Source: Bacteroidales bacterium (lineage in GTDB: Bacteria; Bacteroidota; Bacteroidia; Bacteroidales; UBA932). Taken from it: DNA of 64,000 nt. The stretch is taken from assembly GCA_017437125.1 (NCBI GenBank), contig JAFSBV010000031.1, positions 56,236-120,235 on the forward strand, read 5' to 3'. Below are positions 7,550-18,198 of the stretch, piece after piece. Position 1 is the first letter of the stretch. Each line of letters opens with the position of its first letter. The translations under genes were made by a program, and so were the position numbers. The notes under the pieces were generated by a model that saw only the letters and a program-made list of their open reading frames with translations, ran no database searches and was not told the origin of the DNA.

Positions 7550-8089
7550 ATGTCATTGAACAAAGCTATGCTGATCGGTAACGTTGGACGCGACCCTGAA
7601 GTACGTTACCTTGATGGACAATCCGGAAATGCAAAAGTGGCGACCTTCACACTGGCCACAACCGAGAGGTACAGGGACCGTAACGGTGAAACACGTGAAA
7701 ACACAGAATGGCACAACATCGTGGCCTGGAGGAATACGGCTGATGTTGTTGAGAGATTCGTAAAGAAAGGCACACAGCTCTATGTCGAGGGACGTATCCG
7801 CACAAGGTCATGGGATGACCAGACCGGTAACAAGAGATACACCACCGAAATCATAGCAGATACCCTCCAGCTCCTCGGAAAGAAGACTGACAATCCTGGT
7901 GCACAGCAGGGAGGATACCAGCAGCCGGCACAGGGCTACCAGCAGCCAGGATATGCAGCTCCGGCACAGCCTGCCGCTCCCGCATACAGCCAGCCTGCAC
8001 AGCCAGCATATAATCCTGCACCTCAGCAGCCTGCCGCAAGGCCTCAGAATGTGATCGACGAGGCACCGGATGACGATCTTCCATTCTAA
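7550..8089 (+). CDS. ssb: Single-stranded DNA-binding protein
   Basis: Binds and protects single-stranded DNA in replication, recombination and repair. The OB-fold spans about 1-110 (start MSLNKAMLIGNVGRDPE, then TEWHNIVAWR, VEGRIRTRSW). A flexible Gln/Pro/Ala/Gly-rich linker spans about 120-168, and the acidic tip DDDLPF at the C-terminus recruits partner proteins. Its 179 aa is typical. purA follows 36 bases downstream on the same strand and is probably co-transcribed. Confidence 0.97.
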   Translation: MSLNKAMLIGNVGRDPEVRYLDGQSGNAKVATFTLATTERYRDRNGETRENTEWHNIVAWRNTADVVERFVKKGTQLYVEGRIRTRSWDDQTGNKRYTTEIIADTLQLLGKKTDNPGAQQGGYQQPAQGYQQPGYAAPAQPAAPAYSQPAQPAYNPAPQQPAARPQNVIDEAPDDDLPF

Positions 8090-8125
8090 TTATCAGTGAA
8101 TTAACAGAATAACAATATACCGACA

Positions 8126-9388
8126 ATGAAACTTGATGTTGTACTCGGCCTCCAGTGGGGCGACGAAGGAAAAGGTAAAATCGTTGATGTGCTCGCAGGC
8201 AATTATCCTGTAGTTGCACGATTCCAGGGCGGTCCTAACGCAGGACACTCACTTCATTTCGATGGCAAGAGCTTCGTACTCAGGTCTGTTCCGTCAGGAA
8301 TATTCAGAGATGATGCAAAGAACATCGTAGGAAACGGTGTGGTTCTCGACCCTATCACATTCAAGGGAGAATGCGACAATATCGCTGAAAAGACAGGAAT
8401 CCCTGTAACCGAGCGTATCGTCATCGCAAAGAAGGCACATCTCATCCTTCCGACACACAGGCTTCTCGACGCTGCAAATGAAGCTGCAATGGGCAAAAGC
8501 AAGATCGGATCTACCCTCAAGGGTATCGGACCTACTTACACCGACAAGATCAGCCGTCACGGCCTCCGCGTAGGTGACATCCTTGCTCCGGACTTTGCAG
8601 AAAGATATGCAAAACTGCAGAACAGGCATATCACCCTCCTCAACCAGATGGGTTTCGAATGTGACCCTCATGCAGAGGACGCTGCATTCATGGAAGCGGT
8701 GGAATTCCTCAAGAAGTTCGAACTTGTTGACTGCGAATACTATATCAACGAACTTCTCAAGACAAACGAGATCCTCGCAGAAGGCGCTCAGGGCTCGATG
8801 CTCGATATTGACTACGGTTCATATCCATTCGTGACATCTTCTACGACTTCATGCTCTGGAGCATGTGTAGGACTCGGAGTAAGCCCTCAGAAGATCGGAC
8901 ATGTTTACGGTATATTCAAGGCATATTGCACACGCGTCGGCAGCGGTCCTTTCCCTACCGAACTCTTCGACGAGACAGGTGAGAAGATCCGTGCCATCGG
9001 ACATGAGTTCGGAGCAGTGACAGGCCGTCCGCGCCGTTGCGGCTGGCTCGATCTTGTAGCACTCAAATATGCCGTGATGATCAGCGGTGTCACCGACCTC
9101 ATCATGATGAAATCAGACTGCCTCGACACATTCGAGACAATCAAGGTCTGCACATCATACATCGTTGACGGAAAGCCTTCAAACCAGTGGCCTTTCGACA
9201 CATATGCAGACATCCAGCCTGTATATACAGAGTTCAAGGGATGGAACACAGACCTCACTCACTGCCGTGCGGAAGAGGATCTTCCACAGGAGTTCCGCGA
9301 GTACATCGCATTCATGGAGAACTTCCTCGAGGTTCCTATCAAGATCATCTCTGTAGGTCCGGACCGTGAGGCTACCATCATGAGATAA
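8126..9388 (+). CDS. purA: Adenylosuccinate synthetase
   Basis: Joins IMP and aspartate using GTP to give adenylosuccinate, the first committed step to AMP. It has the N-terminal signature LGLQWGDEGKGK (8-19, catalytic Asp and P-loop-like glycine loop), the GPNAGHS motif (37-43), SKIGSTLKGIGPTY (about 118-131), and the C-terminal GTP-binding region with KSDCLD. The 420-aa length is normal. Translation starts at ATG 8126, 36 bases after ssb. A strong bidirectional terminator follows. Confidence 0.97.
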   Translation: MKLDVVLGLQWGDEGKGKIVDVLAGNYPVVARFQGGPNAGHSLHFDGKSFVLRSVPSGIFRDDAKNIVGNGVVLDPITFKGECDNIAEKTGIPVTERIVIAKKAHLILPTHRLLDAANEAAMGKSKIGSTLKGIGPTYTDKISRHGLRVGDILAPDFAERYAKLQNRHITLLNQMGFECDPHAEDAAFMEAVEFLKKFELVDCEYYINELLKTNEILAEGAQGSMLDIDYGSYPFVTSSTTSCSGACVGLGVSPQKIGHVYGIFKAYCTRVGSGPFPTELFDETGEKIRAIGHEFGAVTGRPRRCGWLDLVALKYAVMISGVTDLIMMKSDCLDTFETIKVCTSYIVDGKPSNQWPFDTYADIQPVYTEFKGWNTDLTHCRAEEDLPQEFREYIAFMENFLEVPIKIISVGPDREATIMR

Positions 9389-9403
9389 TCCACCAGGGAT
9401 ATA

Positions 9404-9483
9404 GAAACAAAAAAAACGACTGTGGTCGAGCGGAGCATTTTCTTATGCTTCTGCGAAGCGAGCCACAGTCGTTTTTTTGTTTT
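9404..9483. terminator. Bidirectional terminator between purA and the esterase operon
   Basis: An A-rich run followed by CGACTGTGG (9417-9425) pairs perfectly with CCACAGTCG (9463-9471) followed by TTTTTTTGTTTT. The 37-nt loop contains a further small stem (AGCAT, TTTCTT, ATGCT). T-runs on both strands serve the plus-strand purA and the minus-strand esterase operon. Confidence 0.85.
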
Positions 9484-9497
9484 ATATCACCGTTCTC

Positions 9498-11531
9498 CTA
9501 TCTGAAAAGAAGCTGTGCGAACTGGTAAAGGCTGCGACGCCATGTCTGCCATTCGTGAGCTGTCTCAGGAGAAACATAATAGTGGGCGTTCATGCCTGAA
9601 GCCTTGAGCTCTTCGGTCACGACCTTAGGATCATGGCCATAGCGAGGAACCTCGACCTCACGGCTTCCGAAGCTTATGAACACAAGCTTGTACGCATCCC
9701 TGAATCCTTTTGTCTGATCTGCTTCCTCAGCAGAGATCACTCCGCCACTGAATATTCCGAGAGCAGAGAACACATCCGGATTAGCCATAGTGATGGCCTT
9801 TGTCTGCATTCCTCCCATCGAGAGACCGGCCATTGCGCGATACTTGCTGTCCGCCTTGGTACGATATCTCGCATCAACCATAGGAATGATGTCGTTTATA
9901 AGGGTATTCATGAAGCCGTCAGCCCAGTTTGAAGGAAGTCCCATGCCTGGAGCACGCTGACCGCCCTGAGGCCTTGCCTGCTCACCTTCAGGACGCTGTG
10001 CAGGACGTGGCATTGTCCATGTACCGTTATCCATGACGATTATGAACTCTTCCGCCTTGCCCTCTGCGATAAGGTTATCCATGATAAGACCGGTCTTGCC
10101 CTGTTCCGGCCAGCCGTACTCATTCTCACCGCCTCCATGCTGGAGATAAAGAACAGGATATCTCTTCTTCTTGTTCTGATCATATCCTGGAGGAGTATAG
10201 ATGAAGCAGTGGCGCATCTCCTTGTTGGTCTCAGACCAGTAATTCACTTCACGGACATCTCCATGAGGCACATTCTTCATGGCATAGAAATCCTGATCAT
10301 GAGCCGGAATCTCGATACCGCTTCCCCAACGGCCCGCACCATAATAATAGAGTGTGCCCGGATCCGGAACCGACGCTCCGTCAACCTCAAACTGGTAATA
10401 GTGGAATCCCTCGTCCTGAGGAGCGGAATCTCCGGTCCATACACCGTCGGCATCCCTCTTCATAGGATATTTAACACCACCGATATCAAGCTTCACCGTC
10501 ACTGCATCCGGAGCCTTGAGCTGAGCACGTACGATTCGCTCCGAATTCACCATCGGATACTGCTTGCCAGGCTGATTTGAAGCAGAAGGCGCGAAGTCCT
10601 CCTTTACAGCCTTTGATATGCGCGCACGCTCGAGGAATGAAACCATTGCCTCAAGATTCTCAGGTGCATACATGCCCATTCCGTGTCCGCCACCTTCAAC
10701 AAGGTGGAGTTCTGTCTGAACGCCAGCCTTGGCAAGAAGCTCATGAAAATGCTCTCCCTGACATACAGGCACGACATTGTCGGCTGTACCATGGAAAACC
10801 ACGATCGGCGGATCTGAAGGATCGATATATGTTGTAGCATTGAGAGCCTTGAACGCTTCCTCATTTCCCTTGAAAGAGAATCCCATCACAGCTTCTTCAG
10901 GGCCATGATTCCAGTCATCAACCTCACGGCCACAGCTCATGAAATGAAGATCGGTAGGGCCTGACCAGCAGCAGGCTGCATCAACGAGGCTGCTGTAGTC
11001 CGTATATGCTCCAAGAGAACCCTCAAGTTCTGCGACTCCGCAGCTGGTAGCAGCCAGTGAAGCGAGATGCGCTCCGGAAGAGAAACCTGATGTCACGATG
11101 AAGTCTGTATCGAACTTATATTTATCCGCATTTCCACGGACAAAACGTACGACCGCCTTGATATCGTGTATCTGAGCAGGGAACTTTGCATCCATAGATG
11201 AGCGATGATTAGGTGTGACTACCGCATATCCCGCATCAAGAAGGGCATTCACGATGGTTCCGAGATCGGCCATTCCCTTTGAACTATTTGAGAACCATGC
11301 ACTTCCGTAAACATGTATAGCTACCGGATATGAGTCCTTCTCAACCTCAGGAAGATAGATATCGAGCTTGTGATAGACCTGATCGTCACCGACATAATCG
11401 ATATCCGCGAACTTTTCAGAGCAGTGAACCTTGATTTCCGGCATCTGCCAGCCACCGAAGCCCCCTGCAGGCTGAGCCTGAAGCGCAACTGCGCACATCA
11501 GGAATGATATGAAAGTAAAGAATCTCTTCAT
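9498..11531 (-). CDS. Two-module esterase: alpha/beta hydrolase plus CE1-type esterase
   Basis: A secreted 677-aa protein with signal peptide 1-20 (ends VALQAQ). Module 1 (about 25-305) is an alpha/beta hydrolase of the acetyl/feruloyl esterase type with nucleophile S151 in GFSSG, D251 (GTADNVVP) and H283 (GGGHG). An Ig-like E-set domain follows (about 335-410), then a CE1 domain (about 425-677) with S571 in GLSMGG and H659 (AHEW). It carries two complete active sites, probably removing acetyl and/or feruloyl groups from xylan. It is the last gene of the GH8-led operon, 11 bases after another CE1 gene with which it shares the E-set plus CE1 design. Exact acyl specificity cannot be read from sequence. 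Confidence 0.82.
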   Translation of the reverse strand: MKRFFTFISFLMCAVALQAQPAGGFGGWQMPEIKVHCSEKFADIDYVGDDQVYHKLDIYLPEVEKDSYPVAIHVYGSAWFSNSSKGMADLGTIVNALLDAGYAVVTPNHRSSMDAKFPAQIHDIKAVVRFVRGNADKYKFDTDFIVTSGFSSGAHLASLAATSCGVAELEGSLGAYTDYSSLVDAACCWSGPTDLHFMSCGREVDDWNHGPEEAVMGFSFKGNEEAFKALNATTYIDPSDPPIVVFHGTADNVVPVCQGEHFHELLAKAGVQTELHLVEGGGHGMGMYAPENLEAMVSFLERARISKAVKEDFAPSASNQPGKQYPMVNSERIVRAQLKAPDAVTVKLDIGGVKYPMKRDADGVWTGDSAPQDEGFHYYQFEVDGASVPDPGTLYYYGAGRWGSGIEIPAHDQDFYAMKNVPHGDVREVNYWSETNKEMRHCFIYTPPGYDQNKKKRYPVLYLQHGGGENEYGWPEQGKTGLIMDNLIAEGKAEEFIIVMDNGTWTMPRPAQRPEGEQARPQGGQRAPGMGLPSNWADGFMNTLINDIIPMVDARYRTKADSKYRAMAGLSMGGMQTKAITMANPDVFSALGIFSGGVISAEEADQTKGFRDAYKLVFISFGSREVEVPRYGHDPKVVTEELKASGMNAHYYVSPETAHEWQTWRRSLYQFAQLLFR

Positions 11532-11542
11532 GATGATATCTT

Positions 11543-14099
<2,557 letters not shown>

Positions 14100-14106
14100 A
14101 GTCTGA

Positions 14107-14892
14107 CTACTTGTTAAGAATGTTATAATTATGTACAGGGTTGCCGTTCTCATCAATGAAACGGACACAGAAATCACTCATACCTGGGCCATTGATCACA
14201 GCACCAGTAAGGATGTGACGACCCTTCTTGAGGGTTATTCTCTTTGAAGCGGCATCATCCATCACCATACGGCGGTCACCGGACATGATGAGAGCCTCTT
14301 CACCGTCGATCCACCACATTGAAGCAGAGTTTGATCCTACGGCAAGACGTACATTCTCGATATCCTCAGGGCAGTCGATAACTGTAACCACGCGGCAGAT
14401 AAGACCATAACGTCCAGTCTCTGTTCCTACTGCATAGCGGTAAAGCTTCACGTTGAAAAGCTTGCTGTCGAGTGCATGCCATGTGAGCTTGACCTTCTTC
14501 ATCTCAGTCTCAGGCTCTACACCCCACATCGGACGACCAGCTGTCATGTCAACCGGTTTCTGGTACTCGACCATCATAGTTTCCTTGTCACCATCCTTTG
14601 GAAGAGTGAACTCACCCTTGTTCCAGCCTGTATCAAGGTTCTTTCTGATGTAGCTATCAACAAAGACAGTGTTGCCACGGTTTGGCTTGCTGATAGGCTC
14701 GAGAAGCAGCCAACGACGGATGAATCCGAGTTCGTCAGGCTGGACAGCCTCTTCAACAGGTGTGCTGAAATAAGGAGCGAGAGCAGGATACGTCTCCACG
14801 AGATCCGCTTTCTTCTTCTTCGCATCAGCAGTGAAGGATGCAGCAGCAACGAGAGCGGCTGCAAGAATCAGTGTACGAAATAAATGTTTCAT
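14107..14892 (-). CDS. Secreted protein of unknown function in the xylan operon
   Basis: A 261-aa exported protein with signal peptide about 1-24 followed by a Lys-rich stretch (DAKKKKAD). No catalytic motif that I recognise. The mature part looks like one or two beta-sandwich domains: an N-terminal segment with GFIRRWLLLEPI and a C-terminal jelly-roll-like part (MWWIDGEEALIMSG, KKGRHILTGAVING) reminiscent of PA14-type binding domains. It sits between GH8 (28 bases upstream) and GH43 (7 bases downstream), so a role in xylan recognition or as an accessory subunit is plausible. Automatic labels such as acetylxylan esterase would not be supported by any visible triad. Confidence 0.5.
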   Translation of the reverse strand: MKHLFRTLILAAALVAAASFTADAKKKKADLVETYPALAPYFSTPVEEAVQPDELGFIRRWLLLEPISKPNRGNTVFVDSYIRKNLDTGWNKGEFTLPKDGDKETMMVEYQKPVDMTAGRPMWGVEPETEMKKVKLTWHALDSKLFNVKLYRYAVGTETGRYGLICRVVTVIDCPEDIENVRLAVGSNSASMWWIDGEEALIMSGDRRMVMDDAASKRITLKKGRHILTGAVINGPGMSDFCVRFIDENGNPVHNYNILNK

Positions 14893-14920
14893 GTGTAATT
14901 AAGTTTATGTGGTTTGTTGA

Positions 14921-16195
14921 TTATTCAGGAAATATCACCCTGTAGTTACCGCTCAGGTGCATGAATGCGAAGAGGCGGAGAAGGCCATCGTAATATGCAT
15001 CGAAATATCCGTCCTCATAAGGAACATTCTCCGAATTCCAGAGTGCTTCGATGAATTCACGGCTCATCTCATGCTCGCAGAGCAGAGAAGCGGCTGCAAG
15101 AGTAGAAACAAGACCTACGGAATGACGGAGTACCTTTGTCCATCCTCCTGCAGGGAGGATCTCGTCCTCTGAAGGAAGTGTTCCGTCAACGCGATACTGG
15201 TCAACGAATGTATCAATACCCTGACCATAGAAGAAACGCTGGATCTTTTCTCCGTACTCTCTCTGCCAATCCTTGTCTGCACATGACCATGAGTAGTCCA
15301 TCGCTATATTCATAGGCACACGCCATGAATCGTAACGGAAGTTGCCCGAACCGAAGTGACGGCCGTTATATGATCTTATCGATCCGTCATAGTTAGACAT
15401 GTCCGGATTAAGTCCTGTCTCAGGGTGGATGGCCTTGTGAAGATATTCACGTGATGCTGCGGCACATTCGTTCCAGAAATCGGCACGTCCGTCATCAGCC
15501 CATCTTGCCCACACCTCATAGAATGCTGGAATATGATAAGAAGGATCTGTGTAAGTATAGCCCCAGTTGTCCGGTGTGAATGTAATGAGCTTGTGATCAG
15601 TGTTGATGAAGTTCTTCACGCCCATCGAACCGTCCTTGGAGAAAGCGCAGTCAAGGATATGCTGGGCTTCCGCCTTGTAATTGATGCCAGTGTCGTTGCC
15701 CCATCTGTTGGATGCGAAGAGAAGGGCTGTCACATAATAAAGTTCTCCGTCAGAAGCCGGGCCCTGTGCATTGCGGGTTCCGTCTGTCTTGCAGCTCCAT
15801 GCGAAATATCCCTCGAAAGGACCTTCCTGATGCTGCATATACTTCTTGCACCAGCGGAAAAGCTTGTCAAAGACATCCTTCTTGTCAAGCTGGACAGCTA
15901 CCATCATTCCGTATGACATACCTTCAGTACGTACGTCGTTGTTCTTGATGTCTGAAACATAAGCGAGAGAATCCTCGACTTCGAAATAAACCTTGTCAGG
16001 ACCATAGAAGACTTCCTCGAAAACCTGGTTCAGTCTGGCCTCGACATCCTTTGGAGAATAACCGGCCTCGACGAAAACGTTTCTATATTTCTGAGTCTCG
16101 AAACCACCTTTTTCAGCAGGCTTGAGAGGCTTTGGGCCGCATGAAACGCAGAGTGCGGCTACAGTAAGAACTGTTAAGATCAAATGTTTTTTCAT
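14921..16195 (-). CDS. GH8 xylan-active glycosidase, probable reducing-end exo-oligoxylanase
   Basis: A 424-aa lipoprotein (SCG lipobox, Cys19). The GH8 (alpha/alpha)6 barrel has the general acid E91 in RTEGMSYGMM, D149 in ASDGELYY and the probable base D289 in FRYDSWRVP. The sequence pattern is closest to Rex-type enzymes (EC 3.2.1.156) that release xylose from the reducing end of short xylo-oligosaccharides. Endo-xylanase activity cannot be ruled out, because the loop histidine that blocks the cleft in Rex was not verified. First gene of a five-gene operon; a -7 box lies about 60 bases upstream and a terminator separates it from the preceding susCD pair. Confidence 0.88.
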   Translation of the reverse strand: MKKHLILTVLTVAALCVSCGPKPLKPAEKGGFETQKYRNVFVEAGYSPKDVEARLNQVFEEVFYGPDKVYFEVEDSLAYVSDIKNNDVRTEGMSYGMMVAVQLDKKDVFDKLFRWCKKYMQHQEGPFEGYFAWSCKTDGTRNAQGPASDGELYYVTALLFASNRWGNDTGINYKAEAQHILDCAFSKDGSMGVKNFINTDHKLITFTPDNWGYTYTDPSYHIPAFYEVWARWADDGRADFWNECAAASREYLHKAIHPETGLNPDMSNYDGSIRSYNGRHFGSGNFRYDSWRVPMNIAMDYSWSCADKDWQREYGEKIQRFFYGQGIDTFVDQYRVDGTLPSEDEILPAGGWTKVLRHSVGLVSTLAAASLLCEHEMSREFIEALWNSENVPYEDGYFDAYYDGLLRLFAFMHLSGNYRVIFPE

Positions 16196-16260
16196 ATAAG
16201 ATTACAGTAAAATCATATTAGCGTAATGTAAAATTAACTGTATATATGAGAAAATGCATT

Positions 16261-16268
16261 CAAAACTA
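16261..16268 (-). promoter_or_regulatory. -7 box (TAGTTTTG) for the GH8 operon
   Basis: On the minus strand this is TAGTTTTG, matching TAnnTTTG, about 65 bases before the GH8 ATG. The flanking 120 bp are AT-rich. No -33 TTTG sits at canonical spacing. Confidence 0.5.
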
Positions 16269-16337
16269 TGTCAAAATGAATTATAAATTAGTCAACAGAC
16301 AGCTTTATGTATTATTCTTTACCATAATGAACAAAAA

Positions 16338-16365
16338 GTGCATCTGAGCAAAAGCCCAGATGCAC
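16338..16365 (-). terminator. Rho-independent terminator after the second susCD pair
   Basis: A 9-bp perfect stem GTGCATCTG/CAGATGCAC with a 10-nt loop; on the minus strand it is followed by TTTTTGTTC. It lies 26 bases after the susD stop and isolates the susCD unit from the GH8 operon. Confidence 0.85.
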
Positions 16366-16391
16366 CGTTATCAAACTATTGGATCAAGTGA

Positions 16392-18179
16392 TTACTCAAC
16401 ACCTTCCCAACCACCTACATTCTTGAGGTTAGGGTTAACGACCATGAAGTCGTGTGGGAATGGGAAGTACTCATGCTTTCCTACTACGAAGCCAGCGTCG
16501 AGTGAAGAGTACTCAGTATAGAGTCTGTGCTCAGCCTCACCCTTAGTAAAGAATGCGTCGAATACTGTAGGAACCTTAGAGTGGATACCTGACTTGTTGA
16601 ATACTTCGTCAAGATTTACATAACCCTTCTTGCTCCAACGAACGAGGTCGTGGAAACGGCAGTTCTCGAACCACATCTCATACTGCTTCTCTTCCATGAT
16701 AGCCTGGATAGTAAGGTCAGAGCTGATCTTACCTGAACCAGAACGCTCCTGGATCTGATTGAGAGCCTTAAGACCTGCAGCCTTGTCGCCTGTCTCGAGA
16801 CATGCCTCAGCGTAGAGAAGGAGAGCCTCAGCATAACGTGCTACGTTGAAGTTTGTCTGGTTAGAACCAGGGCCGAGACCTGTCACGTTGTCAGCAGGAT
16901 AATCCTTACCGCCTGTGAGGATCTTCGGAGGCTTAACGAATACCATATGCTTCCACTCGAAGTAAGGGCCATGGCTGAATACACCAGCTGCTGAAGCGAT
17001 ACCACGCTTGTCATCCTTCTTCTTCTCAGCAAGAGAAGCATCGTTAAGTGGAGAGTTCCACTCCATTTCATAAAGCCACTCATCACCTGTGAGGAAGCAA
17101 GCGCGACGACGAGGTGAATCACCATCATGCTCGAGGAACTTCTGTGCGAAAGTCTCCTGGATTGCTCCACCGTTCCAGCCCTGGAATCCGTCATGCGGCT
17201 GTGGCTGAGAAGCGAGAGCGTCAGTTCTCCAGCAGAATACATTTGCTACCATCCAACGGCCACGGAAGATAGGCTGACCTGAACCCCATGCGTTGTTTGT
17301 ATAGGCAGGATCCTCAAGGAAGTTAGGCTCGAAAATAGACTCTGAGTTACCGTCACCAGCTGCATGGAAGTTTGTCCAATACTCCTCTGATGGAATAAGG
17401 GCATAGTCACCTGAGTTGATGAGGTCACCGAGATACTTCTTAGCTGTTGCAGCATCGTTGTTGAACATTGCTGCCTTACCTGCTACGAACTGTGCAAATC
17501 CCTTGCTCATACGAGCTGTTGCATCCTTGTCACCAGTACCGTTACGCTTTGGAAGTGAGCCTGAAGAGATTGCCTTCTCGCACTCTGCGATAACCCACTC
17601 AAGAACCTGTGACTGGCTTTCAGCGTTAGTCGGACGGTCATCACCTTCCTGAAGACGGTCGATGATCGGTGGACGCTCCCATGAAAGTGCAAGCATGAGG
17701 TGGAGGTAAGCACGCATTACGCGAGCCTCAGCAACAGCCTGAGCTGTGAAAGCACTTGTGTGCTTAGGTTCAGCCTGAGCCTTGTTCTCATTAGTGAAGT
17801 TAGAGATAACGAGGTTTGCATGGTAGATTGCAAAGCAATATCTCTGATAAGCCTGTTTCAGCGTACCGTTTGAGTTATCATATGTGAACTCGCAGAAATA
17901 GCGGAAAGGCTCATGGTCCTTAGGGTTACCACCTGCTGCCATGATATCATCAGCAGCATAGTTGAGCATTACCTGCTCAGGATTGTCGATACCTTCTGTA
18001 GAAGCTACCTGCATAAGATAGTTAGCATACATACTTGCAAGGGCAGCAGCTGCATCATCATCATTGGCATAGAAGTTCTCATATGCCACGACTCCCTTCT
18101 GAGGTATGTCAAGCATGGACTCACAAGAGTTTGCCACAAGGAGGGCGCATGCTAACAATGGAAATATAAACTTTTTCAT
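16392..18179 (-). CDS. SusD/RagB-family glycan-binding lipoprotein (second pair)
   Basis: A surface lipoprotein (595 aa, lipobox ANSC, Cys19) that caps the SusC channel and binds oligosaccharides. The N-terminus (MLDIPQKGVVAYENFY) and TPR-like helices up to about 300 (AVAEARVMRAYLHLMLALSWERPPI) are typical, as is the C-terminal end of the RagB/SusD fold with a block around EEKQYEMWFENCRFHDLVRW. Nineteen bases separate it from its susC. Located between xylan enzymes, it probably handles xylan- or arabinoxylan-derived oligosaccharides. Confidence 0.93.
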   Translation of the reverse strand: MKKFIFPLLACALLVANSCESMLDIPQKGVVAYENFYANDDDAAAALASMYANYLMQVASTEGIDNPEQVMLNYAADDIMAAGGNPKDHEPFRYFCEFTYDNSNGTLKQAYQRYCFAIYHANLVISNFTNENKAQAEPKHTSAFTAQAVAEARVMRAYLHLMLALSWERPPIIDRLQEGDDRPTNAESQSQVLEWVIAECEKAISSGSLPKRNGTGDKDATARMSKGFAQFVAGKAAMFNNDAATAKKYLGDLINSGDYALIPSEEYWTNFHAAGDGNSESIFEPNFLEDPAYTNNAWGSGQPIFRGRWMVANVFCWRTDALASQPQPHDGFQGWNGGAIQETFAQKFLEHDGDSPRRRACFLTGDEWLYEMEWNSPLNDASLAEKKKDDKRGIASAAGVFSHGPYFEWKHMVFVKPPKILTGGKDYPADNVTGLGPGSNQTNFNVARYAEALLLYAEACLETGDKAAGLKALNQIQERSGSGKISSDLTIQAIMEEKQYEMWFENCRFHDLVRWSKKGYVNLDEVFNKSGIHSKVPTVFDAFFTKGEAEHRLYTEYSSLDAGFVVGKHEYFPFPHDFMVVNPNLKNVGGWEGVE

Positions 18180-18198
18180 ATTAGTCGTCTGTTATTAA

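Noticed and set aside
14107-14892. Labelling the small secreted protein as an acetylxylan esterase.
   Set aside because: No serine nucleophile motif, SGNH block or histidine motif is visible; context alone is not enough.
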